Source of the DNA: Bombardia bombarda
Lineage: Eukaryota > Ascomycota > Sordariomycetes > Sordariales > Lasiosphaeriaceae
Length of the DNA: 64,000 nt
Direction of reading: 5' to 3'
Assembly: GCA_030512295.1 (NCBI GenBank)
Contig: JAULSR010000003.1
Location: 1,302,001 to 1,366,000 of the forward strand
The translations under genes were made by a program, and so were the position numbers. Each line of letters opens with the position of its first letter. The stretch's first letter is position 1. This document shows, piece by piece, positions 52,399-63,601 of the stretch. A model generated the notes under the pieces. It ran no database searches, was not told where the DNA came from, and saw nothing but the letters and a program-made list of their open reading frames with translations.

Positions 52399-54205
52399 CT
52401 AACCAATCGTCTCAATCAAGCGCGCGTCCACAGCGTAATAAGTGGTCAAGTCATTGCTTTGCAGATATGCCATCGTCAAGCTTTGAAGAAAGATTTTGCC
52501 CATCTTCCCCGTGGCAGTCATGGGCCACGTCTCCAACCCCAACTGCTCCAAGCTGATGATGTCGCCGAGGCCGTACTCCGGTCGCATTGTCCTCACCCAG
52601 ATAGTCAATAATAGCATATAGCAGCTCGCCGTGCATTGGCGACGGGATACCAATGACATGAACCTCAACATCGAGATACATGGCGATACAAGACTCGACG
52701 ATGAAAGACAGGAAGCTACCCGTCAGGCTCTTGACCGTCTCACTGGCCCTCCCCACGACAAAGGCATTGTCTGCGTCATCAAGGATGGCAATATCCCCCG
52801 TTCTGAACCACCTCTTCCCGTGCGTATCCTCATAGAACGCCCCCGTCTCGGACTTAGGGTCGGACTTGTCCACATAGCGATCGACGAACGAGTCGCTTCC
52901 AGCATGGAGCTCCCCCTGCTCGCCGCGCTTCACCACCGTCCCCGCCTCCCTACTCACAAGCCTCATCCGCGTTGCTGCCATCGACCGCCCGCACGAAACA
53001 ACATCTCCCCACGTCGGAACGGGATTCGGCTGGCCGTGCTCCCACCCAAACAGCCCATTTCCTTCTGTCATTCTATAAGTACCGCTAACCACCGCACTGG
53101 GAAAGGCCTCTTGTGCCTTCTTCAGGAAACTGGCTATAATGATCTCTCCAGTAACCACCACGTACTTTACTGACTTGACCCTTTCGGGCGAGAGGTCTCT
53201 GCCCTCGCAGAGCAGAGCAATGTGGCTGCGCATCACAGCCAGGATCGATACCCGGCACGTCTCGATGACCCGCAGAGTTGCCGCCCTTGAGAAGCGCTCG
53301 TCGGCGATGACAGCAGTGCCGCCCATGTACCAGTAGCTATAGGCTATGGTCGATGTCATGGACGCAAAGCTGCTGCCCAGGATGAGCCCGACGGGCGGGT
53401 GGACGGCGTCGTGGGTGTTGCGGGTGCCGGCGACGATTGACGCCGCGCCAGCGCACATATTCTTGACTGTGCGAGGGACTGCCTTTGGCATGCCTGTTGT
53501 ACCGCTCGTGAAGGGTGTCAGTGCGACGCGGTCGAGGTGGTCGTTAGGCGTGGTGGTGATGCTCATGGGGTTCTCGCTGTCGTCGAAAGGCAGCTGAGCT
53601 ATCTCGGGCATGCTGGTCCAGTTTTTGCGTGGCTCGGTCAGGGGCGAGAGATATATTCCAAGAAAGGGCCTCCGTTCTTCCTTTTCAGGATCGCTGTCCC
53701 GAGTCGGATAGCATCAACGGCCTTAACGGCGGCCTCGTTTTGTACTACAACAACCGCTAGATTCAAGCGCTTGATGAAGTGGTGCTGCAGCTCTTTGTCG
53801 CCCCCTGTTTGTTCCAGCATTTCGGGATTTCGAAAGACAAGCGAGTGGCATTTGAGTGCCGCCGTCCACATCATCAGGGCCCATTCGGCACCCGCCGGAA
53901 TGAAGGTCACAATTGTTGACCCGGGGGTAATTTAGTGTTTATTCAACATTGACCCCAAGTCGAGTCGCGCTGAGCCTCATTTGGGCATAAGACCAAGTCA
54001 GCATGCTGCTTTGGCGCCTATAGCCGGTTGCCAATTGCACTTCAGCATGTCCCACGAGACCTTCCAGGTGGTTGGCGGGCTGGTACATGGAGACGAAAGC
54101 CGCCCAGTTTGGGTTTCTGTCTAGGCCGCGCTGCATGATTGACCACATGGAGTCTCCGTGAGATTCGGGCGGTCCCCCATCATATTCAGCTTTATTATTC
54201 GACAT
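52399..54205 (-). pseudogene. Degraded AMP-forming acyl-CoA synthetase/ligase
   Basis: The ATG at 54205 opens the N-terminal part (SMWSIMQRGLDRNPNWAAFV; LTWSYAQMRLSATRL), which runs into a TAA near 53938. The next piece (PGSTIVTFIPAGAEWALMMW) is in another frame with a stop before it; a further break near 53655 precedes the core (WTSMPEIAQLPFDD, P-loop TPFTSGTTGMPKAVPR, YRMTEGNG, WFRTGDIAILDD). The core's frame is lost near 52590, where DYLGEDN leads out of frame while MRPEYGLGDIISLEQLGLE and the catalytic-Lys segment TATGKMGKIFLQ lie in another. No usable introns remove these breaks. The family (ANL superfamily, 4-coumarate-CoA ligase-like) activates carboxylic acids. At least three lesions make it a pseudogene, although the core motifs are well kept, so the loss is recent. 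Confidence 0.75.
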
Positions 54206-54775
54206 CGTTGTTCCTGGTGTCGAGGGGTCTTGAATTGAACGTGGGACTCGTTGGTTACGCTGTTCTTTAGCTCTGTGAGACGATTGGCCCCTATTTATAT
54301 GCACAGGTTCACCACAGCTTTATTGCAAGCTGAGACAAGCAGTCGCCTATCATGTCAGTTATACACAGCATATTCTTAACAAGCCAAGCACTGTACCATG
54401 TCTCACCGTGAAGTGGCTAGTAAATGGACAGCAAACGTCGCATCTAGGAAGAAGCTCCTACTGGAGCAGAACACAGCACCCTGTGTCACCTGAGCATGGC
54501 CGATTCGCTGTGACCTGTTGTGCTGCATCATCCTAGCCAGTCAAAATTCAGCGAGTTACCGTCTCGAATGCTGTGTTACCTGTGAGGCCTACCGTCCGCG
54601 GGCCGGGGTCGCTGATCAAATTCGAGCTGACGATCCAAACGCGAATATTTCTTGTCCATCACACCTACTCGTCGACCTCTGCACAACTTCATGCACGCTG
54701 CGGAATCGCTCAAATACATACTCGAGCCTCTGTTGCCTTTATCGAACCGAACACACCAAACAAACAGCCGTTACA
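54206..54775. other. Divergent intergenic region
   Basis: 570 bp between the ligase remnant (minus) and the IFI6-like gene (plus). No clear core promoter motif; nothing recognised. Confidence 0.35.
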
Positions 54776-55543
54776 ATGGACATTCCCCGCTCCATCCTCT
54801 CGTGCCTCTGCGATGCCGACGACCACTGGCCCGCCCGTCTCGCGCCCTCTTCAAATTTTCACCAATACACCCATCATCGCCCAATGCTCGTTGACAGCAA
54901 ACCCCATATTCAATATCCTCCCTCCCCTGGCTACTCCGACAAGCCGATCCGGAGCAACGACGAGATTGCCGCCGACGTTGTTCGCATCCTCCGCCAGGCC
55001 AAGACCCTCGACGATGAAGATGTCAAGTCGCAGGTCCAAGACGCCATCGGACCAGCCGGCTGGTCTGAGTGGCTTGCCGAAAAGACGTTGCATACACTGG
55101 AGGAAGTGCTGAAGGACGGCCGTCCAACGTGGGGCGAGTGGCTTGCCCAGGCGTATGACGACTCGTTGAAGGTGGTTGAGGATGTCTTTTGCGGCCTGGT
55201 GGAGTACGCCAGGGTGCATCCGCTTGAGGTGGCGGCCTCGGTGCTGGTCACGCTGCTGGCGTTCGGTGTGTTGGTTCGTTTGGTGCCGGTGGTGTTGGAG
55301 TTGCTTGGGTTTGGGGTGGAGGGGCCGGTTGAGGGTAAGTTAAAATATCTGCTTCTCTTTTTGACTTGGGCTGAGGAGTTGAGTGACTGATATATGACTT
55401 GCAATATTACAGGGAGCTTTGCTGCTTGGTGGGAGTCCATGTATAACGGATTTGTTCCCAAGGGCTCGCTGTTTTCGTATTTACAGCGTCTGGGTATGGT
55501 CTGGCGTGCCACGTTGGAGGCGCGGAAGGCTGCGCTTGTCTAA
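54776..55543 (+). CDS. IFI6/IFI27 (6-16 family)-like membrane protein
   Basis: Exons 54776-55334 and 55413-55543, intron 78 nt (GTAAGT...TTACAG), 229 residues. The N-terminal 70 residues are disordered. A helical middle follows (EIAADVVRILRQAKTLDDED; WSEWLAEKTLHTLEEVLKD), with WSEWLAE and WGEWLAQ forming a short internal repeat. The C-terminus has the hydrophobic segment VAASVLVTLLAFGVLVRLVP and, across the intron, GFGVEGPVE then GSFAAWWESMYNGFVPKGS and LFSYLQRLGM, the signature of the interferon-induced 6-16 family (Ifi-6-16). In animals these are small mitochondrial or ER membrane proteins affecting apoptosis; the role of fungal members is unknown. Confidence 0.75.
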
Positions 55544-56462
55544 AGGAAGGCCTGGACAAGAGCTAAGCTAGCTCGCTAGCAAACAAAATAAAAGGCTCTC
55601 AGTTGAATGATGAACGCACTCACCATCAACTTTCTAGCCTCAATGAATATTTCATCTTCCACTAAAAGATCAACGGGAATGTTTCAACCTTTTTCCATCA
55701 AAGTCTGAAGCATTTACTTATTATACGTCTTTGTGAGAGGCTGTATTCATGTTCTGAGGATGATCCTTGTCTGACCTATCTCGACTAAAGATCTTGTTTT
55801 TTTATGGTCATGGAGCATACAAGGATGCCCAACTTCGCCATCTTTTATTGTCAAGCCCAGCGGCAACATCCGCCCTGCAGACGGCAGTCCGGGATGCGCG
55901 GGATGCGCGGGATGTATCCGTGGAACGCGGCGCTCGGTGTACAATGACTCCGCGTGGAAAAGAATGAAAGGAAACCGTTAGCTTGGGCCGTCCGTCATGG
56001 CCGGCCGAATGGCGGACGGCCCACTGCGATGTTAACAGTGCTCCCGCAGTTGTAAGCGGCGCCAAAAATAAATGGTTGCGGTACCCCTGCAAGCCCAGGT
56101 TGTGTTCACGATCTAATCCGCAAACGGCAATCAATCTACTCGGATTTAAGCCGCTTTACGGGGTTAGATACCACCGATCCCACCACGGCCTCCAAAGTAC
56201 GCCGTGTGTGTGGCCTTTCGCGATGTTACGCATGTGTTCTAACCTCCGAGTCGCGAGCATGTTGTCAAAGGGGAATCTTGGCTATGTCTCCAACAGGTTC
56301 GGCCACACGAACATCCACCCCGTTAATTCCATCGCTACTTGCTATATAAGCACGAGGGGTCGGATCTCCCCTCTTTCAAGTACAAGTCAAAGTTCCATCA
56401 TCCATCACATCAAAGCAAAGCAAAACCAGACACATACCAATCAACCCCATTAACCAACAACC
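55544..56462. promoter_or_regulatory. Intergenic, promoter of the SDR gene
   Basis: No gene. TATATAAG at 56343-56350 and an AGGGG element (56355-56359) lie about 115 bp upstream of the dehydrogenase start, followed by a C/A-rich leader. Confidence 0.45.
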
Positions 56463-57328
56463 ATGTCTTCCAAGAGAATCGTCCTCATCACCGGTGCCAA
56501 CACCGGCATCGGCTACGAGACCGCCAAAGCCCTCCTCCAGTCCCCCACCCCTTACCACGTCCTTCTCGGCAGCCGTTCCATTGACAAGGGCAACAAGGCG
56601 ATCGAGAAACTCGCCAAAGAAGTCCCCAACGCCACCAACACGGTTGAACTCGTCCAGATCGACATTGGAAGCGACGAATCCATCAACCAGGCCGCTGAGA
56701 CGGTCAAGGCCAAGCACGGCCGCATCGACACCCTCATCAACAACGCCGGTTAGTCCCGTCCCCCTTCCCTCTGTGATCTCCCCAGTACCCATCAGACCTG
56801 ACACCCCTCCCAGGCATCCAAACCGACATCGACCACCACGCCCGCAACAAAATCACCCTCCGCGAATCCTTCACCCAATGCTACAACATCAACGCCGCCG
56901 GCAGCGAGGTCACCACCTGGGCCTTTGCGCCCCTCCTCATCGCCGGCGCATCCCCGCGCCTCGTCTTTGTGTCCAGCGGCCTCGCGTCCTTCACGCAGCA
57001 ATCGCAGACGTGGTTCCCGCCGCAGGAGCTCGCGGCTGGCTGGCCCAAGACGGTCGGCTTCGAGACGGTCGCGTACAAGGCCAGCAAGGTGGCTGTCAAT
57101 ATGATTATGCTCGGCTGGCAGAACAGGCTGAAGGGCGATGGCGTCAAGGTGTTTGCGGTTGAGCCGGGGTTCTTGGTGACGGATCTGGGCGCGATGAAGG
57201 AGGTGGCGGCGCAGATGGGGGCGGGGCATCCGAGTGAGGGCGGGAGGGTGATCAGGGGGATTGTGGAGGGGGAGAGGGATGGGGATGTCGGGAGGGTGGT
57301 GTTGAAGGAGGGGGTGCAGCCTTTTTAG
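56463..57328 (+). CDS. Short-chain dehydrogenase/reductase (carbonyl reductase-like)
   Basis: Exons 56463-56748 and 56814-57328, intron 65 nt (GTTAGT...TCCCAG), 266 residues. NAD(P)-binding Rossmann fold: the glycine motif TGANTGIG near residue 10, LLGSRS (the Arg of RS suggests NADPH preference), DIG after the fourth strand, and NNAG, the last residue of which is split by the intron. The catalytic set is intact: Ser in VFVSSGLASF, Tyr and Lys in YKASK, and the substrate-loop start AVEPGFLVTDLG. Classical SDR, cytosolic; substrate unknown, probably a ketone or aldehyde. The promoter has TATATAAG and an AGGGG stress-type element, which would fit a stress- or metabolite-inducible enzyme. Confidence 0.92.
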
Positions 57329-58113
57329 AGAGGTGGGATGAAGGGGGCGATGAGGGGTGGGTGTTGGGGGAGTGGTTGCTGGGTTGGGTTTGTCTATGGA
57401 GCTTATCATCAGACGAATTACTACGCCTTTGACATTGGCTACCGGCTCAATCCCTTGATCCGCCATATTGGCACCATGGGCTGCAATAGGCCGTTGTTAC
57501 AGACGTGATTGTTGATGTTGTGCAGACTAAAGTTGTGTTACTGAAACAACACCGCTCCGTTAGGGCGAAAATTGCAGTGCAATTCTTACATGACGACGTC
57601 CTAACGCAATCTCTCTCACATGAGAGGCATCGATTGGATCGTTGATGTTAAACAGCCTACCTACCTACATAAATCCAGAATATTTACGTCTCCCATCTCG
57701 AGCACTTGATATTCGTCTCTGAACCCCCACCTCTTGATTACTCATTTTTATACTTATCTTCGTCCCAGCTTTCGGATCTCTTCGTTGTCGAAAGTCGATC
57801 TTTGACTTTCTGTTTTCTGCCTCTCCACGAATCTTTTGCTTTTTCGTACCGTCCTTCTTACTCTCTTCACCTTCCTCATCCGCCTCGAAACAGCCTGCTC
57901 ATCAGTTTCATTTTTGACGACATGGTCCTCCCTGCTGCTCGGGAGTGAGGGGATCTCGCTTCACGTCGCGGTCTCCCACGGTTTGTCGCCCGTCCACTTG
58001 AGAAGTTGAGCATGGTCGGGATTTCAGCGGCCTCCGACACCTTGCACTCAGAGCCTTAGGCTTGGGCAATAGCACCGGTCGCTATCGTAGCAGTCTCGGA
58101 ATTTGCGTGGAAT
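57329..58113. other. Intergenic
   Basis: 785 bp, CT-rich from 57700 to 57900. A frame at 57706-57948 is a by-product of the CT bias and is not supported as a gene. Confidence 0.35.
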
Positions 58114-61041
58114 CTATTGTGGATTTGTAAGAATACTTTTTGTCGTCAAGTATCCTTGATGCCCCTGAGTTCGAGGGCGATTTGGGAAAATATAGCCAAG
58201 AGAGGCAAGCCATTTGTTCAAATTCGCGATGCGATTACCGACGCGATCACCCTCGATCCCATTGCGCATTCCTTCAAACAGTGGCTCAAACATATGCTTA
58301 AAGTCTTCGTTCATGTCATTTTCAAACGAGGCGAAGATTCGCTTTGGCAAATCTTCTTTGTTACCCTTGTGTCGTTTAACAAGTTAATCTTTCGTGCCGG
58401 GATCTCTCTTTACTAATATGATTTCCTCGTGCCGTGGGTAAGCTTCGTGGCCCAGAGTTTGGTGTACGAGGTTAAGGGGTTGATCGTCAGGGTCAAATTT
58501 GTCAGGAAAAGTGCGGCGCATTAGGGCTTCGGCTTGTTGGCCACTCCACCTCGTGTAGTCAATAAGCTGTAGTATGTCGCACCCGACAATAAGAAACTCT
58601 TTCAGTCCATATCTTTCCTCCTCTTCCATGACTGATACCGTCTCCCCTGCTTTGTTTGTCAGGCTCCTATGCCAGTCTCTCCGGGCCCTATTCTAGTTTC
58701 TTCTCTGATCCCTCTCCCGCGCTTGCTGCTCTGTCTCGTTTTTGTCGTCTCCTATCCACTCTTTCTCCTCCTCTATCCAGTAACACCAACTATCCTGAAG
58801 ACGGTCCTCGTGTTCAGGCTGGCTCCAGCGGCTCACACTTATACCAACGATTGTTTCACGACTGAGATCAACGCCTGCATTGATGTACGACCAGACCCTC
58901 ATTGCGAAATCTTCATTTCTAGTCAGCGAATGGAATGCTTGGGGTTCAATGATCATTCGCGTCAGGGTATAATGTAGAAAGGCTTCAAGGGGCCCCGGTC
59001 GTTAGGGAAAAGGTCTGATGTCTGTTATGTAGGATGTTTGGCTTTTAGTAGTGATTGGAGGAACCTGTCGACATATTGGTGTGCTCCCGAAAGAAAGGCG
59101 AATGTGTACAGAAGCCTTTTGTTGAGCGCTTGTATGTTCTTGCTGTCTCTTTCTTGACTACAAAGGAACGAGTTTATGGCGCCAGGTACAATGTAGAATG
59201 CTATTACAGGGTCATTAATTGCGATCCTGCAGATGTCCTCCGCAATTGTGCTTCTTGCACTTTTCATGACCCAACAATCGCACATCATATAGTCTATAAG
59301 CCGTTTGAGCTGCCTCTGCGGTGCTTCACCAAACGGTTGTAAAATCATGTCAGGTATGCGAAAGGGCCACTTGAAGTCTTTTAGCTGCCGACACACCAAT
59401 AGATCGAATTCTCTCGAATCATCATATAATAGACGAAAGAGCCGATCTGACTCAGATTCCGGATTCTGGTAACAGAGAGGTCCCTTATACTCCCGAGGCA
59501 TGGACAACGGATCATAGGTCGATGAGCAATACACTAGCTGTGATGTGTTGAACTCTATCATAGCTTTGTGCTAGGTTGAAAGAGTCCCACAGCTGGACAG
59601 ATCAGATATTATCTCTGCCTCTATCCTCTCCTGAACTGGGTACCAAGCTACTTCTCTGCTATCTATCTTCCATACTTAAAATCAAATCGCTTTTGTAGGC
59701 CCAAAAAGGATTTGGATCACAACTTCGAAACAAGAGATCTCGTACGATGACTGCACGGGCCATAGAGATTTTTAATTTCAGTCTCCGTCGCTGGGTCCTT
59801 TTCGATTATCGAATGGCCGATGCTGGACTGCAGTAGGAAGTCAGCAGCTGTGCGGTGAATGAATTCAACATTTGAGAGAAGCGTATCCCAAAGCGCGCTG
59901 AGATCAAAGCCAGAAGGAATCTTGTCCTTTTCTCCGGGATAGTAGCAAGAGGCATAAGCAGATAGTGGCACCAAAAAGCCGTGAAATAAGATGTTATCGT
60001 AGCTCCTCATAGACTTCGGCGACCTGGCCCAGAAAAAAAGCCGGATCTCCCGCCTCTAGCAGGCTATTGCATGATACTTGAAGCTGTTTGCGACAACGTT
60101 CAATCGTATCCAACAGATTCTTTACTGACGGAACTTGGCCGCGTTCTAAGATCTTCTGTTGGAGATCTGTGTCGGCTGCAATAGCCAAGTCGAATAATGG
60201 ACGAATTGTATAGCTATTCGTCAGATAGCTATAGCATGATGTCTGTCGAAATCCGTTTGCAGCAGCTACCAGTCGAATAGATCGCGCCGCTTTGCTACGA
60301 TAATTCTTTTCGTCATCGCCATGTCTTTCCCACATCTTCTCGTACATCTTGTTCAGATCACTTGGCTGATCCTGGACTCGACTTAAGATCTCGTTATAGT
60401 CTTCGCCCTTGGCCACGCCTCAACCAATGCTTGCCAGTACTAGACGAAGCCAGATGAAGACACCATCTGCACGATCCAAGACCAACTGCTGAAGCTCACC
60501 ATGATCCACTTCCTCCACTTGGCTAACAACGTTAAAGCTTCCTGCAATCTCATCATACGTTATCTGCAAGGGCTTCCTTACAAGACAGCGAAACCCAAAG
60601 CAGTCTTTAACGAATCTTCAACACGTCCCATGTCCCTTTCCAGACTCTTTCAATCTTCGACTTGCTCATCCTAGCCTAGAGCGCCCAGCGCACGTTCTTG
60701 AGAGTGAACATTAGACTTGATATCTTATTGCCGTCTTGATCTGTCATCGGTTCGAATTTTTTCAGAATGTTCTTCAGCGCATGGGCCGTAGTCAGCAATC
60801 TCTGTGACAATTGTTGAAGGTCGTGCTCCTCCTTGGGGAGCTTTGTGTTGGTTGAGGACTGCTTCTCGAGCAGTTGTTCCAATTCCGTCGAGGTCTGTGA
60901 CAGCTGAGCTGCCTTGTCAGACAAAGTCTAATCATAAGAACCACCCTCTGAGAATGTATTCGCCAGAATAGAAACGGCTTTCGAAAAGGTTACGATTTGA
61001 AGCACGCAACTGGTGAGGCTGATGGCGGTGAGAGGATCCAT
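58114..61041 (-). pseudogene. Decayed NACHT-type NLR (STAND) gene
   Basis: The ATG at 61041 opens MDPLTAISLTSCVLQIVTFS, the standard N-terminus of fungal STAND proteins, then LSDKAAQLSQTSTELEQLLE and NVRWAL. Three in-frame stops interrupt this part (60928-60930, 60676-60678, 60607-60609). The NACHT core with P-loop is absent: sequence jumps to LVLDRADGVFIWLRLVL, the conserved end of the NACHT region, followed by a TGA (60420-60422) and GEDYNEILSRVQDQPSDLNK. C-terminal helical pieces continue (LWDTLLSNVEFIHRTAADFL; FRLLYDDSREFDLLVCRQ; MIIEPQAFHSL; EGDRVGNRIANLNKWLASL) with a further in-frame TAA (58384-58386) and frame changes near 59020. All stops could come from single C-to-T changes in CAG, CAA or CGA codons. 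Once a non-self-recognition protein; now dead. Confidence 0.8.
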
Positions 61042-62817
61042 CGTTACAGTTTATGAATACTGGACGGACTCGGGTGCTGAAACGGAAGTCGCCTATTGGA
61101 GACAGACTAATGACAGACCGAAGACAAACAAGAGATCAGTGATAAGGCAATATCTGTTCACAGAAAAGATAGCAAAAAGCCAAATTGAGCGAGCTTGGCA
61201 GCAAGCCTTACTTTGGTCAGACTTGTGAACTCATTTAACAGCACTGAGAATCGCTCAAAAGGAAGTAAACATGCATGGATTGTTGTGGGAGGGGTTGAGA
61301 TCTTGAATATGCCAAATGTGTGGCCAAGCTCTATTCCCCGCAATCCCAACTCGCCAACACGCATGGCGACTTTGCCAAGACGGGTGGTGAGTGGTGGGTA
61401 ACACTACTAGAATCTGCTCTATACTCTGCTCAGGCTACGACATCGAGGTAGTCGGCAATGTAACTAAGTAGATACTAGGGCTAGACGTCTACCACTGATA
61501 CAATCTATATTCATGACTCGGTTACCGTCGCAATATTGGCAAATGAAGATGTTTTTATCGTTATAGTCGCCTTCATTCTTAATTCATATCTCCAGGTACA
61601 TGCGTCCTGAAAACCCCTTTCGTACCTGTGACCCAACCGTGTACAGATCAACCTGTGCAACTCTTCTTGTTATCTAGGCTCGGGGCTTTGCGGGAGAAAT
61701 CCAATGGTGTATGTGATACAAACGAAGATCCATGTCAAGGACAAGCTTGAATGATTGTGCCGCGTAATCAAACGATGACATTATGTGCCCTTCCCTTCAA
61801 GCCGACAAGTATTTCGTTTACCACAGGCTAGTACTTTCATTTCGGATTTCCCATTTAAGATGACTGGCATTGTCTTCTTTACGCATACTATGTATCCCGA
61901 TCATGCGGAAATTAATATATCTGTATGCTGTTTGACGTAGATACGGTGAGGTGATACTATTGACACAACATACAACTCGGGTTCAGCCGGTTGGAGAAGC
62001 ACCTGGTCTGCGTGTCTTGGTTTGCCTTGTCATCCCACACTGTCGTTGTGTACTATCAGAGCATGCACTCTTCCATAGCTTTTCCTACATCTGAGCTCAT
62101 AACCGAAAGGCCTACAGCAGTATGTTATGCTATCATCTCATCAAAACAACATACGCATAGCCACCTCAAGTATCTCATCACCACCCTTTCCCTCAACCAA
62201 TACCCCCAGCGCCGTACAAAGAGCATCCCTCCCCATCCCTCCCCATCTTTCCAAACTGAGAAAGTTCAACACACATCATCTCAGACATACGCTCTTCACC
62301 GGTCAGAATCCTGGCTTCCACCCTTTCTGCAGTCAATCGAAGCTCACGCAGGTAGTCGTCCGACACTTGTGACCAGGGTTCGTCGTTGTGGGTGGCAGTG
62401 TTGTACATCCAGGGCAGGGATATCTCGCACAATCGGGTGTAACTGACACTTGAGGTTATGCAGGTTCCTGCTGCTCAATTATTGGGTTTTCGTCAGCAAG
62501 AAATGCCTTGGAATTCGGGGTGGGAAGCACAGACTTGGTGAAACATGGTGCATGTGGATTGCCGGGTAAACTAGCGAATAAAGGGGCCAGAATAGGGGTC
62601 AGGGGTAAAAGGTGGGTCGCGTTTTACACACACTCTTTGTCCATTTCTTATCCTCATTGTACAACGCCCATCTACTCCTGCCTGCATGTTCTTTCAAACT
62701 TACTTACACCACCCATTAAGTCTTTGACGTTGCGTCGTTGGCACCGGAAATCTGGACAAAATAGACTCACGAAGATAATAAAATCACTGGAGCAGAGTGG
62801 CAAAATGTAAAAGATAA
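61042..62817. other. Gene-poor stretch with one possible short gene
   Basis: 1.8 kb, relatively AT-rich, probably including the NLR promoter. One minus-strand frame at 62193-62408 is listed separately. Nothing else recognised. Confidence 0.35.
62193..62408 (-). CDS. Possible short coding region (71 aa), unknown
   Basis: Minus-strand frame from the ATG at 62408 (MYNTATHNDEPWSQVSDDYL). The charged helix LRELRLTAERVEARILTGEE and SEMMCVELSQFGKMG look protein-like, and the open frame continues a little upstream towards a CAG acceptor near 62446, so it may be a last exon. No family recognised and no upstream exon placed. Confidence 0.3.
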   Translation of the reverse strand: MYNTATHNDEPWSQVSDDYLRELRLTAERVEARILTGEERMSEMMCVELSQFGKMGRDGEGCSLYGAGGIG

Positions 62818-62912
62818 TGCCCAATAACAGGATTGAACTGTTGACCTTCGCATGACTTGATAGAATCAGGATTCTATTAGTACGACGCTCTAACCAGCTG
62901 AGCTAATCGGGC
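62818..62912 (-). tRNA. tRNA-Ile (anticodon AAT) with 21-nt intron
   Basis: Minus strand. The acceptor stem GCCCGAT/ATTGGGC pairs fully (one G-U), followed by TA, D arm GCTC-AGCTGGTTA-GAGC, G26, and anticodon stem TCGTA/TGCGA. The loop CTAATA...A puts AAT at 34-36 with U33 in place. A 21-nt intron (62854-62874) sits after position 37, the usual place. Variable loop AGGTC, T arm AACAG-TTCAATC-CTGTT, discriminator A. A TCTTTT tract follows for Pol III termination. All arms fold. Confidence 0.93.
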
Positions 62913-63020
62913 TTTCTGATTGGATTCGATGGAAAAGTCAAGCCGAATTGTGGGCTGCATTCGACCGAGAGAATACCCGGTCCAAGTCGATTGATTCACG
63001 TCCTGTCACAATGATCCACT

Positions 63021-63033
63021 CCCCCCCCCCCCC
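63021..63033. repeat. C13 homopolymer
   Basis: Thirteen consecutive C followed by GGGCCC, 65 bp beyond the end of the GFA gene. Its length is unreliable in most sequencing data. Confidence 0.9.
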
Positions 63034-63097
63034 GGGCCCATGCATCTATTCGTGATTTCATGATTTCATTCAACCCCCATCACACATCTACAACCAC

Positions 63098-63601
63098 TCA
63101 CTTCCAAGTCACCCTCCTCTCAATCTTTTCAATACCCCCCTCCCCCACCAGCCTCAGATTAACCCCCATCTTGTGCTCCGGCCCCACGCGCTCGCCCTTC
63201 TCTCTCCACCAGTGCGTCAAGACACCGCAGACTCCACACCGATTGAACGAGATGTCCCCTTTTGCGCCCTCGTCGCGGTTGGGGTAGCTGTCTTCACGGC
63301 GGATGTAGCTATCGATACCGTTTGTGGCGATGATGTGTTTTGCTTCCGTGCCCTCAATGACTACCCCGCCAACACCCTTGACTTCAACGTCGCCCCGGAT
63401 GTAGTACCCCCACAACGCGCCGTATCGGTAGCATAGGCTGCAGCGGCATTCATTGATGCGTTCTGGCTTGTGTGGCAATGTAATTAAGATGCTGCCGCAG
63501 TGGCATGTTGCTGTGAGCCATGGTTGTGGCGGGCAGGTGTCTGAACTTGACCCCTCTTTGGGCTGGCTGTTGTTGTCGCTGTTCTCTGCTGCGGGGTCCA
63601 T
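63098..63601 (-). CDS. GFA/CENP-V-domain protein
   Basis: Intronless, 167 residues from the ATG at 63601. After a polar N-tail (AENSDNNSQPKEGSSSDTCP) comes the zinc-binding GFA fold: ATCHCGSILITLP (CxCGS), INECRCSLCYRYGALWGYY (CxxC) and SFNRCGVCGVLTHWW (CxxCG), seven Cys in the expected order. The family name comes from glutathione-dependent formaldehyde-activating enzyme (Gfa), but many fungal members act on other adducts or are uncharacterised, so the reaction is not assigned. The length is normal. Its promoter would lie in the last 400 bp of the window, where no other gene is seen. Confidence 0.88.
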   Translation of the reverse strand: MDPAAENSDNNSQPKEGSSSDTCPPQPWLTATCHCGSILITLPHKPERINECRCSLCYRYGALWGYYIRGDVEVKGVGGVVIEGTEAKHIIATNGIDSYIRREDSYPNRDEGAKGDISFNRCGVCGVLTHWWREKGERVGPEHKMGVNLRLVGEGGIEKIERRVTWK

